NCBI GenBank assembly: GCA_027946365.1
Contig: JAPEUQ010000010.1
Coordinates: forward strand, 868,001-932,000
Direction: 5' to 3'
DNA: 64,000 nucleotides
From: Kalmusia sp. IMI 367209
Taxonomy: Eukaryota > Ascomycota > Dothideomycetes > Pleosporales > Didymosphaeriaceae
Below the pieces are notes generated by a model that did not search any database, was not told the DNA's origin, and worked only from the letters and a program-made list of their open reading frames with translations. The translations under genes were made by a program, and so were the position numbers. Positions 33,885-44,802 of this stretch are shown here, in pieces (position 1 is the stretch's first letter; each line of letters starts with the position of its first letter).

Positions 33885-36114
33885 TCACTGCAGGAAGTCC
33901 CTCCTCACATTGATGAACGCCCCCGGCCCACCATCATCCGCCAGTTCAGTGACGAGCGCCTCCGTTTGCTGCACCAACCGCTCTAGCGCCGCAGAGCTGG
34001 ATTTGCCTAAGCTCACTGATATCACGTTAGCAATCCCAATTCGCTTTCCTCGAATCTGATATGCCACTTACCCAAGATCGCACTGTTCAACTCCTCCGCC
34101 ACTGGGACCCGCCCACTCGTCTCCAACAACGGCGCTAACGTACTCTCTCTCACATTCTCGTACGCAATAAGCGCAAACGTATCCTCGAGGGCGCGCTTAA
34201 CTTCCCTCCTTGGATCATTCGCGAATTCCTGTCTAAGCTCCATGCCATACTCGATCATACTCTGCGTCAACTCGGCTAGCTTCTTATTCTTGGCCTCAAA
34301 GTCGTCTTCGTCGTCGTCTTCGTCAGCTGAGTGGCGTTCCCACGGCGCGCCATTGTGTACGCCTAGCTGCTCGTCGAGTTCCATTTCGAAGTCGTATTCG
34401 TCGGTGGCGGTGGAATTGCGATTGGGATTGTTAAGAGTGGACGCTGTGGAGCGTTTGGAAGGAGGCGTGGGGATGAGAGTGCATTGGGCGTGGAGTTCGC
34501 TATAATTGCGTATTATTTCGATGAATTTGCGGCAGCGGAGTTTGAAGTAGATATTTTCATTGTCGCGAAGGACAGAGGGGTAGTATGCGGTAGTGTGCTT
34601 CAGGGCTTTGTCAATATCGCCATCAAGAATGGCTGCGCGGATCCCTGGGAGAACAAGTTAGTCATTTGACATGGTATGCATAAGTGATGATTGACGTACT
34701 CTGCCTGTTGATCGCATCGACGTCTTCCTCGGTTTCAAGATACGGTATGTCAGCCTTGTCATCGACTGCCAGTGCTTTCACTTCGTCGAGGACCTCTTCA
34801 GCAAACGCTCTCGCTGTCTCCACATATCCATCATGAGCGAGATATTGCCCAATCAAGCTGTGTATGAATACTGTCTCGTTCACAGAACCTCGCTCTTTCG
34901 GCTGGCCCGTCGCCCACGTGATTTCCTGCTGTATGGCTGCCTTCTCCGCAAGCACCATCTTGTCTATGTCGAAGGCGAAAGGCTCCTGTCCAAAATTTGC
35001 GCGGAGTGTCTCGTTAGGCTTCTTCATACCAATACTTGGGTAGTAGTTCATATTGGGCTTCAAATCTCCGAATGCGGTGCCTATGATGATTAGCATGACT
35101 TACGATACCTCAGTGACCTACACACCTAAATAGTGACCATTTTTAGTGAAGAACGCGGTGTTGGTTCGAAAGTTGATGCCACATCCTATGACATCCAGAG
35201 TGCCAAACTTAGGGCCGTACGCTTTCCCCGAAGTTGTGTTGGTAAAACACAATCCGTCATCGCCGTGATATGCAAATGAATCAGGTTCCCATCCTGGAAT
35301 CCTATTAAGGGGGACCTTCGAACCGGAGAATCCGACACCGATTATCCTGCTCGACCCACTGGGTGTTAGTCTACAGTATGATGAATCATGAAGGGAGGAC
35401 TTACCCGTCCTTGCCTTTCGAAACGACCGTGACTTCATAATAATATATACCACACTGCCGCGGCATGGGAAAATTTGCCCGAACTGCCGCTGCCTCGTCG
35501 TTTCCTGACTTCCCCGAGCCAGCGAATCTGGCCTGTCTCCCGCTCTCCTCCACCTCCATCTGCGTGAACTTATCTGCATCGTTCCATTCCGTCGGCCAAG
35601 GGACGATTGCCTCCTCTGTGGAGGCTGGTGTGCGTTCGATAACCTCGTGGGCGAGCCCGCGGTGCGACGGCGCCATCTTGTGTAAGTTGACACTGCTCGA
35701 GCTTGTCGATAGCGATCCAGCGTTGGAGGAATGAGTCGATCGATGTTCCCGGTGAGCGGCCATCCTCGCCTTGTATGCCTCCTCTAGCTTCTCAGCATAC
35801 CGCGAGCCCCGAAGATACGAGGGCACAAAGAATGCGGGTGCACTTCCATCATGCATCCCCCCATACCCACCGAGATGACCTATTTGACTTGGGTATGAGG
35901 GTACTGGCCCACTTCGACTGAGCGAGTTGGACGTGCTGCCGTGGTGGCCGTCTGCATCCACGGAGCGAGCGTGGCGGGACTGGGACGTGGAGTGCGAGTT
36001 GGAGCTGTTGTTGGGTAGGTGCGAGAACTGTCCTGAGCGAGTGAGGAGCGGAGTTGCCGAAGCGCTTCCTGCGGTTCCAGAGGCCACCTGCGCGTATGAG
36101 CTTCGACGGAACAT
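33885..36114 (-). CDS. VID30: VID30/GID1 (RanBPM-like) SPRY-LisH-CTLH-CRA protein of the GID ubiquitin ligase
   Basis: Five exons, 36114-35405, 35358-35126, 35080-34700, 34644-34072 and 34015-33885, give 675 aa. The N-terminus (MFRRSSYAQVASGTAG) and the following Ser-rich region are fungal-type. A SPRY domain spans about 165-345 (IGVGFSGSKVPLNRIPGWEP, SFAYHGDDG, YGPKFGTLDVIGCGIN, FFTKNGHYLG). A LisH motif (FIHSLIGQYLAHDGYVETA) and a CTLH/CRA region follow, interrupted by an acidic loop (SADEDDDEDDFE). In yeast Vid30/Gid1 is the scaffold of the GID/CTLH E3 that degrades gluconeogenic enzymes when glucose returns. The ATG at 36114 is the first in-frame Met after an upstream stop. Introns have good donors (GTAAGT, GTGTGT, GTACGT, GTAAGT). 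Confidence 0.93.
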
Positions 36115-37687
36115 GGCGGTGGGCGGTTCGTAGTGGACTGTCGGCAAGCGGTGATAGGAAGCACGTCGGCGTGACTTCTGCGGACCACGACCACACCCAG
36201 CGCAGAGCCCAAACGCAGTGATATGCGATCGTCAGAGGAACTCTGATGGTGTGAGCAACCTAGACGGATAACGGTGCGCGTGCAGCGGCAACCAAAGCTG
36301 TGAGGAGCTGTGAGAACCTGGCAATGGTAGGTTCGGCAATGGAAGCTCGGGTGAGTTGGCGGCGACGCAGAGAGCAGGGACGTTCGTCAACGGTGCTCAA
36401 GGTTCTTCGACGCCGGGTCTGCAAACGCATACATTGTTCGAGCTATGGCTAGGTTCGTGGCGTGGAGAGAAGCAAGCTGCGGGGAGACTCGGAGGCTCGT
36501 CAATGAGCTCAGAGATGGCGTTGACGCGAACGATGCTCAATGCACGCACGCACCCCCCCGCACTACGCTACATCGCGTGTACTCATGGAACTGATAACAC
36601 AGAGCCATAGTGAACCGATGACAATTATCCAACGCAAATCGACATATACCTATTAAGACCACCTTATAATATTACATCTCCGCTAGATTGCATACATGTT
36701 ACGTGTTGCTGATGCGTGGGTGCGAGATTCAGCTGCTTGTCACGAACGCGCAATCTAGGAATCGACGATGACCAAGTCAAGAGTGTATATACTACGTGTG
36801 CAAATAATTGACCAGCTGTATGAAGCAGAGGAGGCTTCTCATCCACCAAGTGGCATATCTGTCGATAATGTCGGGCGGAGTCACCGGACCCCTTCTCCAC
36901 GTCGTAGCACTACACGACACGGTCACACTACATGCACGCAGTAATATAGGTAGCTGCAAGAACGAGAACGACTAGCATCTGCGAACGCTGGGCGAACACA
37001 ATCAAGCTAGTACAAGACTTCCAGACACTCCGCCTACGCATCGTGTATCTTAGGATAACTCACACGTGAAGCCTCTTTAGCAAGCACTACACGAACAAAC
37101 GACACAATGCGCAATCCCCTATGATGAGTGAATGCCATTAATAGGAGGCTACATTCAAAGGCAATCGCTCTAATCCAGGGATAATGGAACCACGAATTGC
37201 GTTCTTTGCCCTCTCTTGCTATACAAATACACATATCTGCACGATGCCTCCCTTGTGCACCATCCGAACCCGCATAAAGTGACCTCTCCGCATCAAGACG
37301 AATAACAGTCACGCGCCACAAAGAAGCCACCTGCCCATACCTAAGACAATCCCTATCGGTTTCCAGGCGCCAGTTCGTCCAAAGCCGGTTTTATCACAAG
37401 CCCACCGTGAGTTCCAGAACACCGAACATATACGCATAATTCGAGGTGAAATACAAATACAACGATAGAAAAAAAAAAAAAAAGTAAAGCCGGACCAGCT
37501 TGGACAGCTGGATGCCAGAAAACGCCAATATCGGATGCAATATGCAAGTATGGTTGCATGCTCAAGTCCGTTCTACCAAGCGTGAAAAGGTGACACGTCT
37601 TAGATAACATCTGCTTGTTGTCAGTGGATCGAACTGGGAAGGTTGGAAGGTAGTGGGCATACCTGCTACGGAGACTAACCGTACCTA
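36115..37687. other. Intergenic region
   Basis: About 1.6 kb between two minus-strand genes, VID30 and IES4. It should hold the VID30 promoter and IES4 3' flank. A poly-A run of about 15 bases lies near 37468-37483. The short frames have no support. Confidence 0.5.
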
Positions 37688-38630
37688 TCATGAAGCTGCA
37701 GGAACAGGAATCGGTGAGCTTGCAATGCCATTGAGCGCGGATGGTACAGGCGTGGAATCTCCGTTGACCCCACTCCTATCGCTGACGGCGCTGCTCTCAT
37801 CCTTGACCTTCGTATCGCTGGAGCCAGTGGTGTCGCTCTTGACATCCTCGGCGAAGACGGCGCTCTTGGTGGGTGCTCGCCAGGTAGGCACGTCCCATAC
37901 GACACCGGTGAAGCTGCGGATCTGGAAGCCCTTCTTCGCCCACTTGCGGCAGGGCTTTCCGGATCTATCGAGGGCGCGGAGGTTGGCGTTGATGGTGCCC
38001 ATATTGGCTTTGGGGCCCAGCTTCTGGACGGGTGCTGAGGCAGCGAAGGGGGCTTTGTTATTCGGGTCGTTGATCATGTCGCCCCTGTCGTGTTGTTAGC
38101 AGCGACCTTGAGAATTTGGTGCGTTGCACTCTGTTCGCGATGGCGACGCATAGATGGCTGATAGGGGTCGCGATGGGAAACGTCGCGCACCATGACGGGG
38201 AGGTGTGTTAAGGTCCATAGTGTGAACGCTGGATGGCTACGATGGAGATTACTTACATCCGTTGCTTCTTCTTCGGACCAGGCTTGCCCCGTGGCTTTGG
38301 CGTGCCATCGACTGCAGCAGCGCCTCTTTTCGTGCCGCTGGGTTTTGGTCCCGGCGCCCGACGTCCGTTCTTTCCTGTGCTTGCGACAGGCGGTGCGAGC
38401 AGGCTGCTATCGATGCCGTTCACGGGCGTGGCAGCATCATCGGGTGTGTCGACCGGAGCCGGCTCGACGATCTGAGCGGGCGTGTCTGGCGACGACGAGG
38501 ACGAGGACGAGAGCTTCGAGGCTTCGGATGACTTTGATGGCGGCTCGTGGGGAAACTTGGCCAGCTTGCCGGGCGACAGCGGAAGGACGACGACACGCGA
38601 CTTCGCAGCGCCGGCCTTGGTGGAAGACAT
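37688..38630 (-). CDS. IES4: INO80 chromatin-remodelling complex subunit Ies4
   Basis: Two exons, 38630-38257 and 38084-37688, give 256 aa. The N-terminus SRVVVLPLSPGKLAKFP, the basic PKPRGKPGPKKKQRM patch before the intron, and the C-terminal block KLGPKANMGTINANLRALD, GKPCRKWAKKGFQIRSFTG and VVWDVPTW are the conserved elements of the fungal Ies4 family. Ies4 is a nuclear subunit of INO80, which slides and evicts nucleosomes and is a target of checkpoint phosphorylation in yeast. A Ser/Asp/Pro-rich linker with a poly-Ser run (SSSSSSS) is disordered. The start ATG at 38630 is the conserved one; an in-frame upstream stretch from 38771 lacks similarity. The intron is 172 nt, longer than most here. 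Confidence 0.88.
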
Positions 38631-40513
38631 GGTGCCGACAGCGACAGCGAGGCTTGGTGGTGATGGAACGGGCGGGCAGCGGCGGCGGCGGCGAGGATGC
38701 GATTTGGTGGTGTTGATGGAGTGGGTGGTGTTGGCTGTGGGCGATGGGGGTGCCGTGGGTTTATTCAACAAGTCAGCTGGGTGGTGCGTACCCTATTACT
38801 GTAGCGCTTGCCCAAGCTTTGTGTGGCTAGGTCCTCTAACGTGAGGTGTCCGCTCAGGGTCTCTCGCGCATCCGCAATGCGGTGATGCAGGCGGGTCAAA
38901 GTGCGAAAAGTGAGGATCAAGGGGAGGGTGGGTGAGGGCGGTGGGCGTGGCCGGGGATGGCACGGCGAGGGTTTGGAGGCGATGCCATGATGGGCGGCCG
39001 GCTTTGCTTCGCGTCTCTGCGCTTCTCATCGCTAAAAGGTCCTGGGTCGTGGAGGATGGGGCACGCAGAACGCGGTCGGCCAAGAACACGGCCGATGCGC
39101 TAAGCCAAAGGGGGGCCTCCTCTCTGTCTCTCTCTCTCTCTCTCAAATCTCTCTACTCTCTTCTCGTCGCCCTTGGTCCCATCAGATGCCATCAGGATGC
39201 ATTGCTGGCGCTGCGTCTCTCTGGCTGCTGGCGTCTGCACCGTCTTGCCGGCCGTGTCGCACTCTTTGTGGCTAAGCTAAGCGCAGATTTGTTTGGGTCA
39301 TTCCTCGAAGCGTCTCGATGCCTCCTGCCCGGCTTCCTTGCCAACAACGCGCCACAGCCGTCCCCCTTCGACAAGGCCGTCAATGGAATGCCGTCCCCCG
39401 GCCTTTTGTGCGCCTTGTTGCTGCAGCCCGCGCTTTGTTTGCAGCCCGCCGCCCCTGCTTCTGTGTGCCTGAGCCCCGACGCACGCCCGTGACTGACCTT
39501 TTGCGCCATGCAACCGTGCTCATTCTCTCCCGCATCACAAGCTCAGCTTGTCGCCAATCCCTCCCGCCACGTCCGCCCTCGCCCTGGCCTCGCGGGCGGG
39601 CGACGGCCGGCGAGCGCGCTGGACAGCATGTCGCGCCAGCTTCCGGTGCCGCTTTGGCACCTCAGCGCAGGCTCGTCCAGACTTGTCCCGTGTTTCGGAC
39701 ACCTAGATCGGCGGGAGTTGGCTGGCCAGCCCTGCATCTCCATGTACTCCACATGGTTGCATCTCCTTTCGGCCTAGTAGCACGTGATGCCACCCTCTTC
39801 GTCCCACTGAGCCACCACACCTGTCTACTTTCTAATCGGTCCTTGGGGGGGAAACCTCTTGCATCTTCTCGTGTGCTTCGCAAACCGATGTCTTTGCTTC
39901 CATGCGCGTGAGCGGTGCGGGCGTGGTTAAATGCGACCCCAGGGGGCGCCTACTTGATCGTCTGGGCGGTGACGCGCGCGGGCGACGTGTCGTTGTACCC
40001 AACACCAACCGGCGTTCCCCGGACGAGCAGTCGGGCCGTTGCAATGTCGACATGGGACGCACGTTGCAAAAACAGTCCGTGTAGAGTGTATGGCTTAAGA
40101 AGGTTCCGTGGGTGTCCGAGATCCTCTGCGCCTTCCGCTGGCGTACTCTTTCCATCGACGTGCGTCGCGAAAACCGAAACCTAAACCACAAGACGGGCAC
40201 GTTGACAGGACACAGGCACATGAGCATGACTTGATAATTTATATTGTTGGCTGGCTATACTCTTTATGTCGAGAGTCAACCTTGTTCGCAATTTCACCTC
40301 CCACCTGTGGGTATAGGAAAAGAATGTCGTCCCTGCCCAACCAAGAAGATCCCCGCCCCGAAACGACTTTCGCAAACCCAGATGAACGCCGTGACCATCC
40401 TTGGATATCCATTTTATGAGATCAAACTCCAATGTACTCCCGCCAACAAAAGGAAATGTGACCAGCAACATTAGGAGACGTCATGATATATGAAAAAGGC
40501 GTAGGCCGATGCC
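38631..40513. other. Intergenic region with CT-rich repeat
   Basis: About 1.9 kb upstream of IES4 and downstream of the Ser/Pro-rich gene. It is GC-rich; chance frames overlap on both strands. A CT dinucleotide run at 39114-39144 may be a leader or promoter element. No gene is supported. Confidence 0.45.
39114..39144. repeat. CT microsatellite
   Basis: A (TC)n run of about 12 units with one GT interruption, followed by AAATCTCTC. Pyrimidine tracts of this kind are common near fungal transcription starts. Confidence 0.85.
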
Positions 40514-41272
40514 TCACAGCTCTGTCCAGTGCACCGTCTCCACACGATCCAACTCGTAATAGTTCCTGGCCCTCTTTTCTTTCTTCTCGCCGTTGCTCCT
40601 TCGCCTCAGCAGGGACTTCATCCTCGACGCTAGTTTTCCCAATGGGTCGCTCTGTGCAGACTGTTCGTCGTCGTCTTCTTCTTCTTTCTTCTCTTGTTCT
40701 TCCTCAGCTGGTCGGTGGTTCTCCTTCTGAGTTTCTTCTTGTATAGTGTTGACTGGATGAGATGACAGCGATGCGTTCACAGGTACATCCTTGCTAATCG
40801 ACAGCTTCGGCTTGTGCCTCGAGAACCTCTTCTTCGGTGGCTTTTGTAGGGGAATCATCATGTCCCATGCGGGCTCGCGAGGGCTGGAGTCGTTGGATCG
40901 GATGGGCGGCAACAAGACCAAGGTGGAATCGTCCCAGTTCGAGCCCATACGGGGCGAGTATGCAGGTGTGGAAGGTTCAGAGTCGATGAAGGTGCCGAAA
41001 GACCTTGCCGACATGGGTGGAGACATTGGCCCGGACATGGCTGGAGACAGCGCTGGCATGGGCGACATGGGAGGCTCGCTGGGACGAGGTGACGGTGGCA
41101 GACCAGAGAAACGATGAGGACGTGTTACAAGACTGTCCGGTGAGAGTAGCGAGGGCTTTTTGGGCAGGCCGTGGCTTGACAGCGGAGGGAACTGGGTGCT
41201 CGTTCTGGGCGCAGACGTAGATGATATGGAGAGGGAACGCGCCGACAGCGCTGGCGATCGAGCTGGGTCCAT
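40514..41272 (-). CDS. Ser/Pro-rich hypothetical protein with basic C-terminus
   Basis: Intronless, 252 aa. The first 100 residues are Ser/Pro-rich with repeats such as MSPMPALSPAMSGPMSPPMS. A basic KKRFSRHKPKLSIS segment, a strongly acidic EEEQEKKEEEDDDEQS run, and a conserved-looking C-terminus (KLASRMKSLLRRRS, then RARNYYELDRVETVHWTEL) follow. No signal peptide, membrane helix or known domain is visible. The well-structured C-terminal tail and sound ATG argue for a real gene; many Dothideomycete genomes carry unnamed proteins of this shape. The function is unknown; the many SP sites would suit proline-directed phosphorylation. Confidence 0.72.
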   Translation of the reverse strand: MDPARSPALSARSLSISSTSAPRTSTQFPPLSSHGLPKKPSLLSPDSLVTRPHRFSGLPPSPRPSEPPMSPMPALSPAMSGPMSPPMSARSFGTFIDSEPSTPAYSPRMGSNWDDSTLVLLPPIRSNDSSPREPAWDMMIPLQKPPKKRFSRHKPKLSISKDVPVNASLSSHPVNTIQEETQKENHRPAEEEQEKKEEEDDDEQSAQSDPLGKLASRMKSLLRRRSNGEKKEKRARNYYELDRVETVHWTEL

Positions 41273-43462
41273 GGTCCTATGTACAGGTCTCGCTTATTGA
41301 ATGAAACAGTAGGCGAATGGGACACAAGATACAAGGGAGTCGACACGCGACCGATGCCAGCGGCTAACAATGATGGCGGAACAGGAGGGGTGTCAAGCGC
41401 CAAACGAAAAGGCTGACGAAAACCAAGACGAGCAGCTGAGTTTAAGCACTGGGCCCCAGGATTTCGCTTGGGGTAAGCCAGGCAGAAGGTTGTGTTACCT
41501 TCAAGGCTTGCAGGCAACTGTCAATATAACGTGCCCAGAGGGTGGTGTACCAGCACCGTGGAAACGGCATCCTTCAGCAGAGCCTGATGTGTTTTGCGGC
41601 GTAGTCGTTCTAAAGACGGAAGATCAGCCTAGTCGTAGTCTCTAATTCGCAATGGTACGATTTTGAACGCTATCGCGAATACTTGGAGGGCTGTCGACCG
41701 TTGAGCGTGCGGCGTTGTATATGCGCGCTAGACCATGTGAAGCCCTGGCGGTTAGCATCCTCGTTGCCATTGGCTCGTGTATAGACGGCCCCACTGATCA
41801 CGGTTGTGGTTCGTCGGGGGGAGGGCGGTTGGGGGTTGCGGAACGCGGCTGTTTCTAAAGACAGTTCATTTAGGGCATTTTCTGAGATCAGCGGGCAACC
41901 CACTGGCCCACGAGGAAGAAAGCTGCCTGAAGGGCGGCAATCCTCATTGGGTGCATCGCTTGACGGCGTCTAACCAATGAACCTGCACAATAGGATCTTG
42001 AACGCGTAGAAGCCATCGTCTTCTTCAGCTCGTGGCAAACGAAGCCTAAAGGGACGTTGAATTTGGAAGGAGGAGGGTTCGACCGCCAATGAGGAGAGCA
42101 AAGCGCTGCTGTGCCGCAAAAACACTGTCATCTCTCTGCGCCTCCAAACCAGGCTGGGGACAACCACTACGCTGGGTTCAACCGTTCTTTAGCTCCCTTT
42201 TTGATATGATTGGCTCCACCCAGTGGCTCCCTCGCAAGCCATGTCCTCATAGCGGCCCACGCCGTGAACCACGCGGAAAGCCTCTCGCGAAGCCCGCAAA
42301 CTCATCGACTACCAAACGGCGGGAACCTGATAGCTCATCGGTCACGTCGGTACGTCCGTATTCGAGGCTGATAGCGGGTTGTAGGATTACGGAGGCATGA
42401 AGAGATACCGTGGATAGCGCCTGCGCCGCATACTAACGCCGTTAAGCGCCAGCTCAGACCATCAGCAAGCGATGACGTGCAACCGCATGGACAAAGTCCC
42501 AGACGGCCCAAAAGTTTTAACAACGGATCGAGAAGGAGCTCAAGGCAGACTGCTCATTATTAACTAGATGATGCGGCGTGGTGGGCCCGTTGTGGGTCGA
42601 GCGACAGGTGAATCTAATGTAATCGGGAGAATGCAGCAAAGAGGCACAGTCTAATGCCGCATGTTGGGTAGTATCGGCTCGGCAGATGCTGATTGTGACA
42701 AACAGCCAAAGGAGGGCAGCGTCCGTGGTTGTGACATGAAGCCAGTGCCGCCTCGTAGTCTTGTGTGCATGTGCGGAAAGTGCGATTCAGTCTAGTTTGA
42801 ATCGAGGAAGCGTAGGGACAACTCAACAAGTACAAGCCAGGAAGCACTCTGCCTTTCCAACCAACTCGCCCGCGCCCATCGTCCATCAGATGGCAGGTTG
42901 GCAGACCATTTCCTAGACAACGACGTTCTGTTTGAAGAAGCGTTGTCTTTTTTAGTTGTTAATGCTACCATAATTGCTCCAAAGGGATAGCTTGTTGACG
43001 CCCAAGCATTCCATTACGCAGCTAGACCTCGATGGAATGTGTGAGGTCAGCTCCAAACATTCGACTAGATATATTCATTATCCAGAGACAAGAGTCTTGG
43101 AGCTCAAGGTCGGCTAGGTCGCTATTTTTCGTCTTCTTGAAGCTCTTTTCATGTTGTCAACGTACCCGATACCAACTTGTAGTAACCTGTCCAAGATTGC
43201 GATTGTTGTCTCTGTTGGACGTTATTCATTCCTTGCTCTCTGTATTGGAATCTAAAGGATAATTTCCTTTGGCCAACTTCCAGATCAGGGCATCATGTGC
43301 TACCCTGCATTCCACCGCCAGTCCCACTCGTCCATGTCAAAACAAGATCACGCGCGCCTCAGTTCATGATAAATTCAATTCTCCTGGCCGGAACTGTCTC
43401 AGCGGCTCAGCGACCTCTCCATCCACACTCATTCTGTAACACTCATTATATATCTATCCAGG
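41273..43462. other. Intergenic region, 2.2 kb
   Basis: Divergent spacer between the Ser/Pro-rich gene and the secreted-protein gene. I find no supported gene. All frames are short and none joins another across credible splice sites. Confidence 0.45.
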
Positions 43463-44239
43463 ATGAGGTTCCTTGCCCTTTTGACCCTGACCGGCCTGGC
43501 TGCTTCTCATGCCATCGAACTCCGTTCTCCTGAGGGGGCGGCAGTTGCTGGCAGCGACGAAGGAGAGTCATGGCACCCGAAAACCAAAGAACCGCACTTC
43601 TTCAATTTGAGGGTGAACGACCGCTGCGATCCTTCGACGAATACTCAGTGCCCATTTGATTCATTTGCTATCAGATTGGAGAAAGGCATCCTGGTTGCGA
43701 CACCGTACAACAAGTGGTGGGACCCCAAGCTGCCGACCTTTTTCGTGGACGATGATACCCAGCTATACACAGTAAGTCACGCTACTTCACCTTGAACCTA
43801 TATGCAGCTTGCTAATGGTCCAATAAAGGTCAGCAAGGATCCTCTTCAGCTATACGTTGATTCTGTTACTGGTGCAGTCAAGTACACCAAGGTCGGATGG
43901 CTCCCGCCGAGCGCGATCTCCACCGGTTTCTACCACACTGGCAACAATCCCTTACAGCTTGTCGGCGACAGCCCATCATACCTCACCTGGCCTTCAACCT
44001 ACGGCATCACCAAGGGTGGCGAGTTCGCTCTTTGCCCGCTCGGCGGAACAGGCCAGTACCAGGTCTTTGTCAATAACTTCAACTTCGATCAGCAAGGCGT
44101 GGAGAAGAGGCGCTGCCAGTACTACGCACTCGCGGCACTCAATGCGAACCCGTGGAAGAAGGATCCCTCATACAGCGATTATACTCCTCCTGATACGTCT
44201 CAGTACAAGACGCCTGATAACTCTGACTACGACTCGTAG
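43463..44239 (+). CDS. Small secreted protein, possibly cell-wall associated
   Basis: Two exons, 43463-43771 and 43829-44239, give 239 aa. A signal peptide (MRFLALLTLTGLAASHA) is clear. The mature part has two conserved-looking halves: FFNLRVNDRCDPSTNTQCPF followed by FAIRLEKGILVATPYNKWW, and later LQLYVDSVTGAVKYTKVGW and a GGEFALCPLGGTGQYQVFVN block. The C-terminus is Tyr/Asp/Ser/Pro-rich. The layout (beta-rich, LCPxxxxxxYQVF near the end) recalls PhiA-like fungal cell-wall proteins and related surface antigens, but I cannot assign the family with certainty. Four Cys could form two disulfides. The intron has a GTAAGT donor. Confidence 0.85.
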
Positions 44240-44802
44240 GTTGAAGGTGAACACAGGATGTTCTTTTTTGCGATAGACCTCGGTGGCATACGGAGTCCTG
44301 CATGGAAGCATTGCTATTGTTGTCTTTACTACTCCGTAATCACCCCCAATATCCCGACCTTTCCTTTGATCCCTCATGTATTTTAATTTCAAATTGAATA
44401 TCTAGTGAATTGAACGTACACAACTCCGCTCATCTCAACCTGCTCCCTCTCTCACGTGAAATCGACCGAATTTCGATCAATCCAGTCCTCGAGATCCATA
44501 GTTCAGCGTGAGTATCAAACAATGAAGGACTATCCCGATCTCCTTCGCAAACACTTTCGCGTCTCTCCGTGGTGACTCGAACATTTGAACAAAACAAACC
44601 TACGTGGTCGCGCCTTCCCTTTCTGCTTTGCTTTTCACCTTCACCGCGCGCTCAAACCGTTTACAATAATAATTTCACCGCGCTCGCGTCGCGTTATATA
44701 TTTTAACTCTCACCCTCATCTTCTTTTATTTTGCTGATATTTGAGACTTCCTTTGGTAACGCAACCATTTACGCCAGCATCGTTTAAACTTCAAAATCAC
44801 TC
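44240..44802. other. Intergenic region and leader
   Basis: About 0.56 kb between two plus-strand genes. The right half is pyrimidine-rich with TTATATATTTTA at about 44692-44704, a possible TATA-like or leader element for the 757-aa gene. Confidence 0.4.
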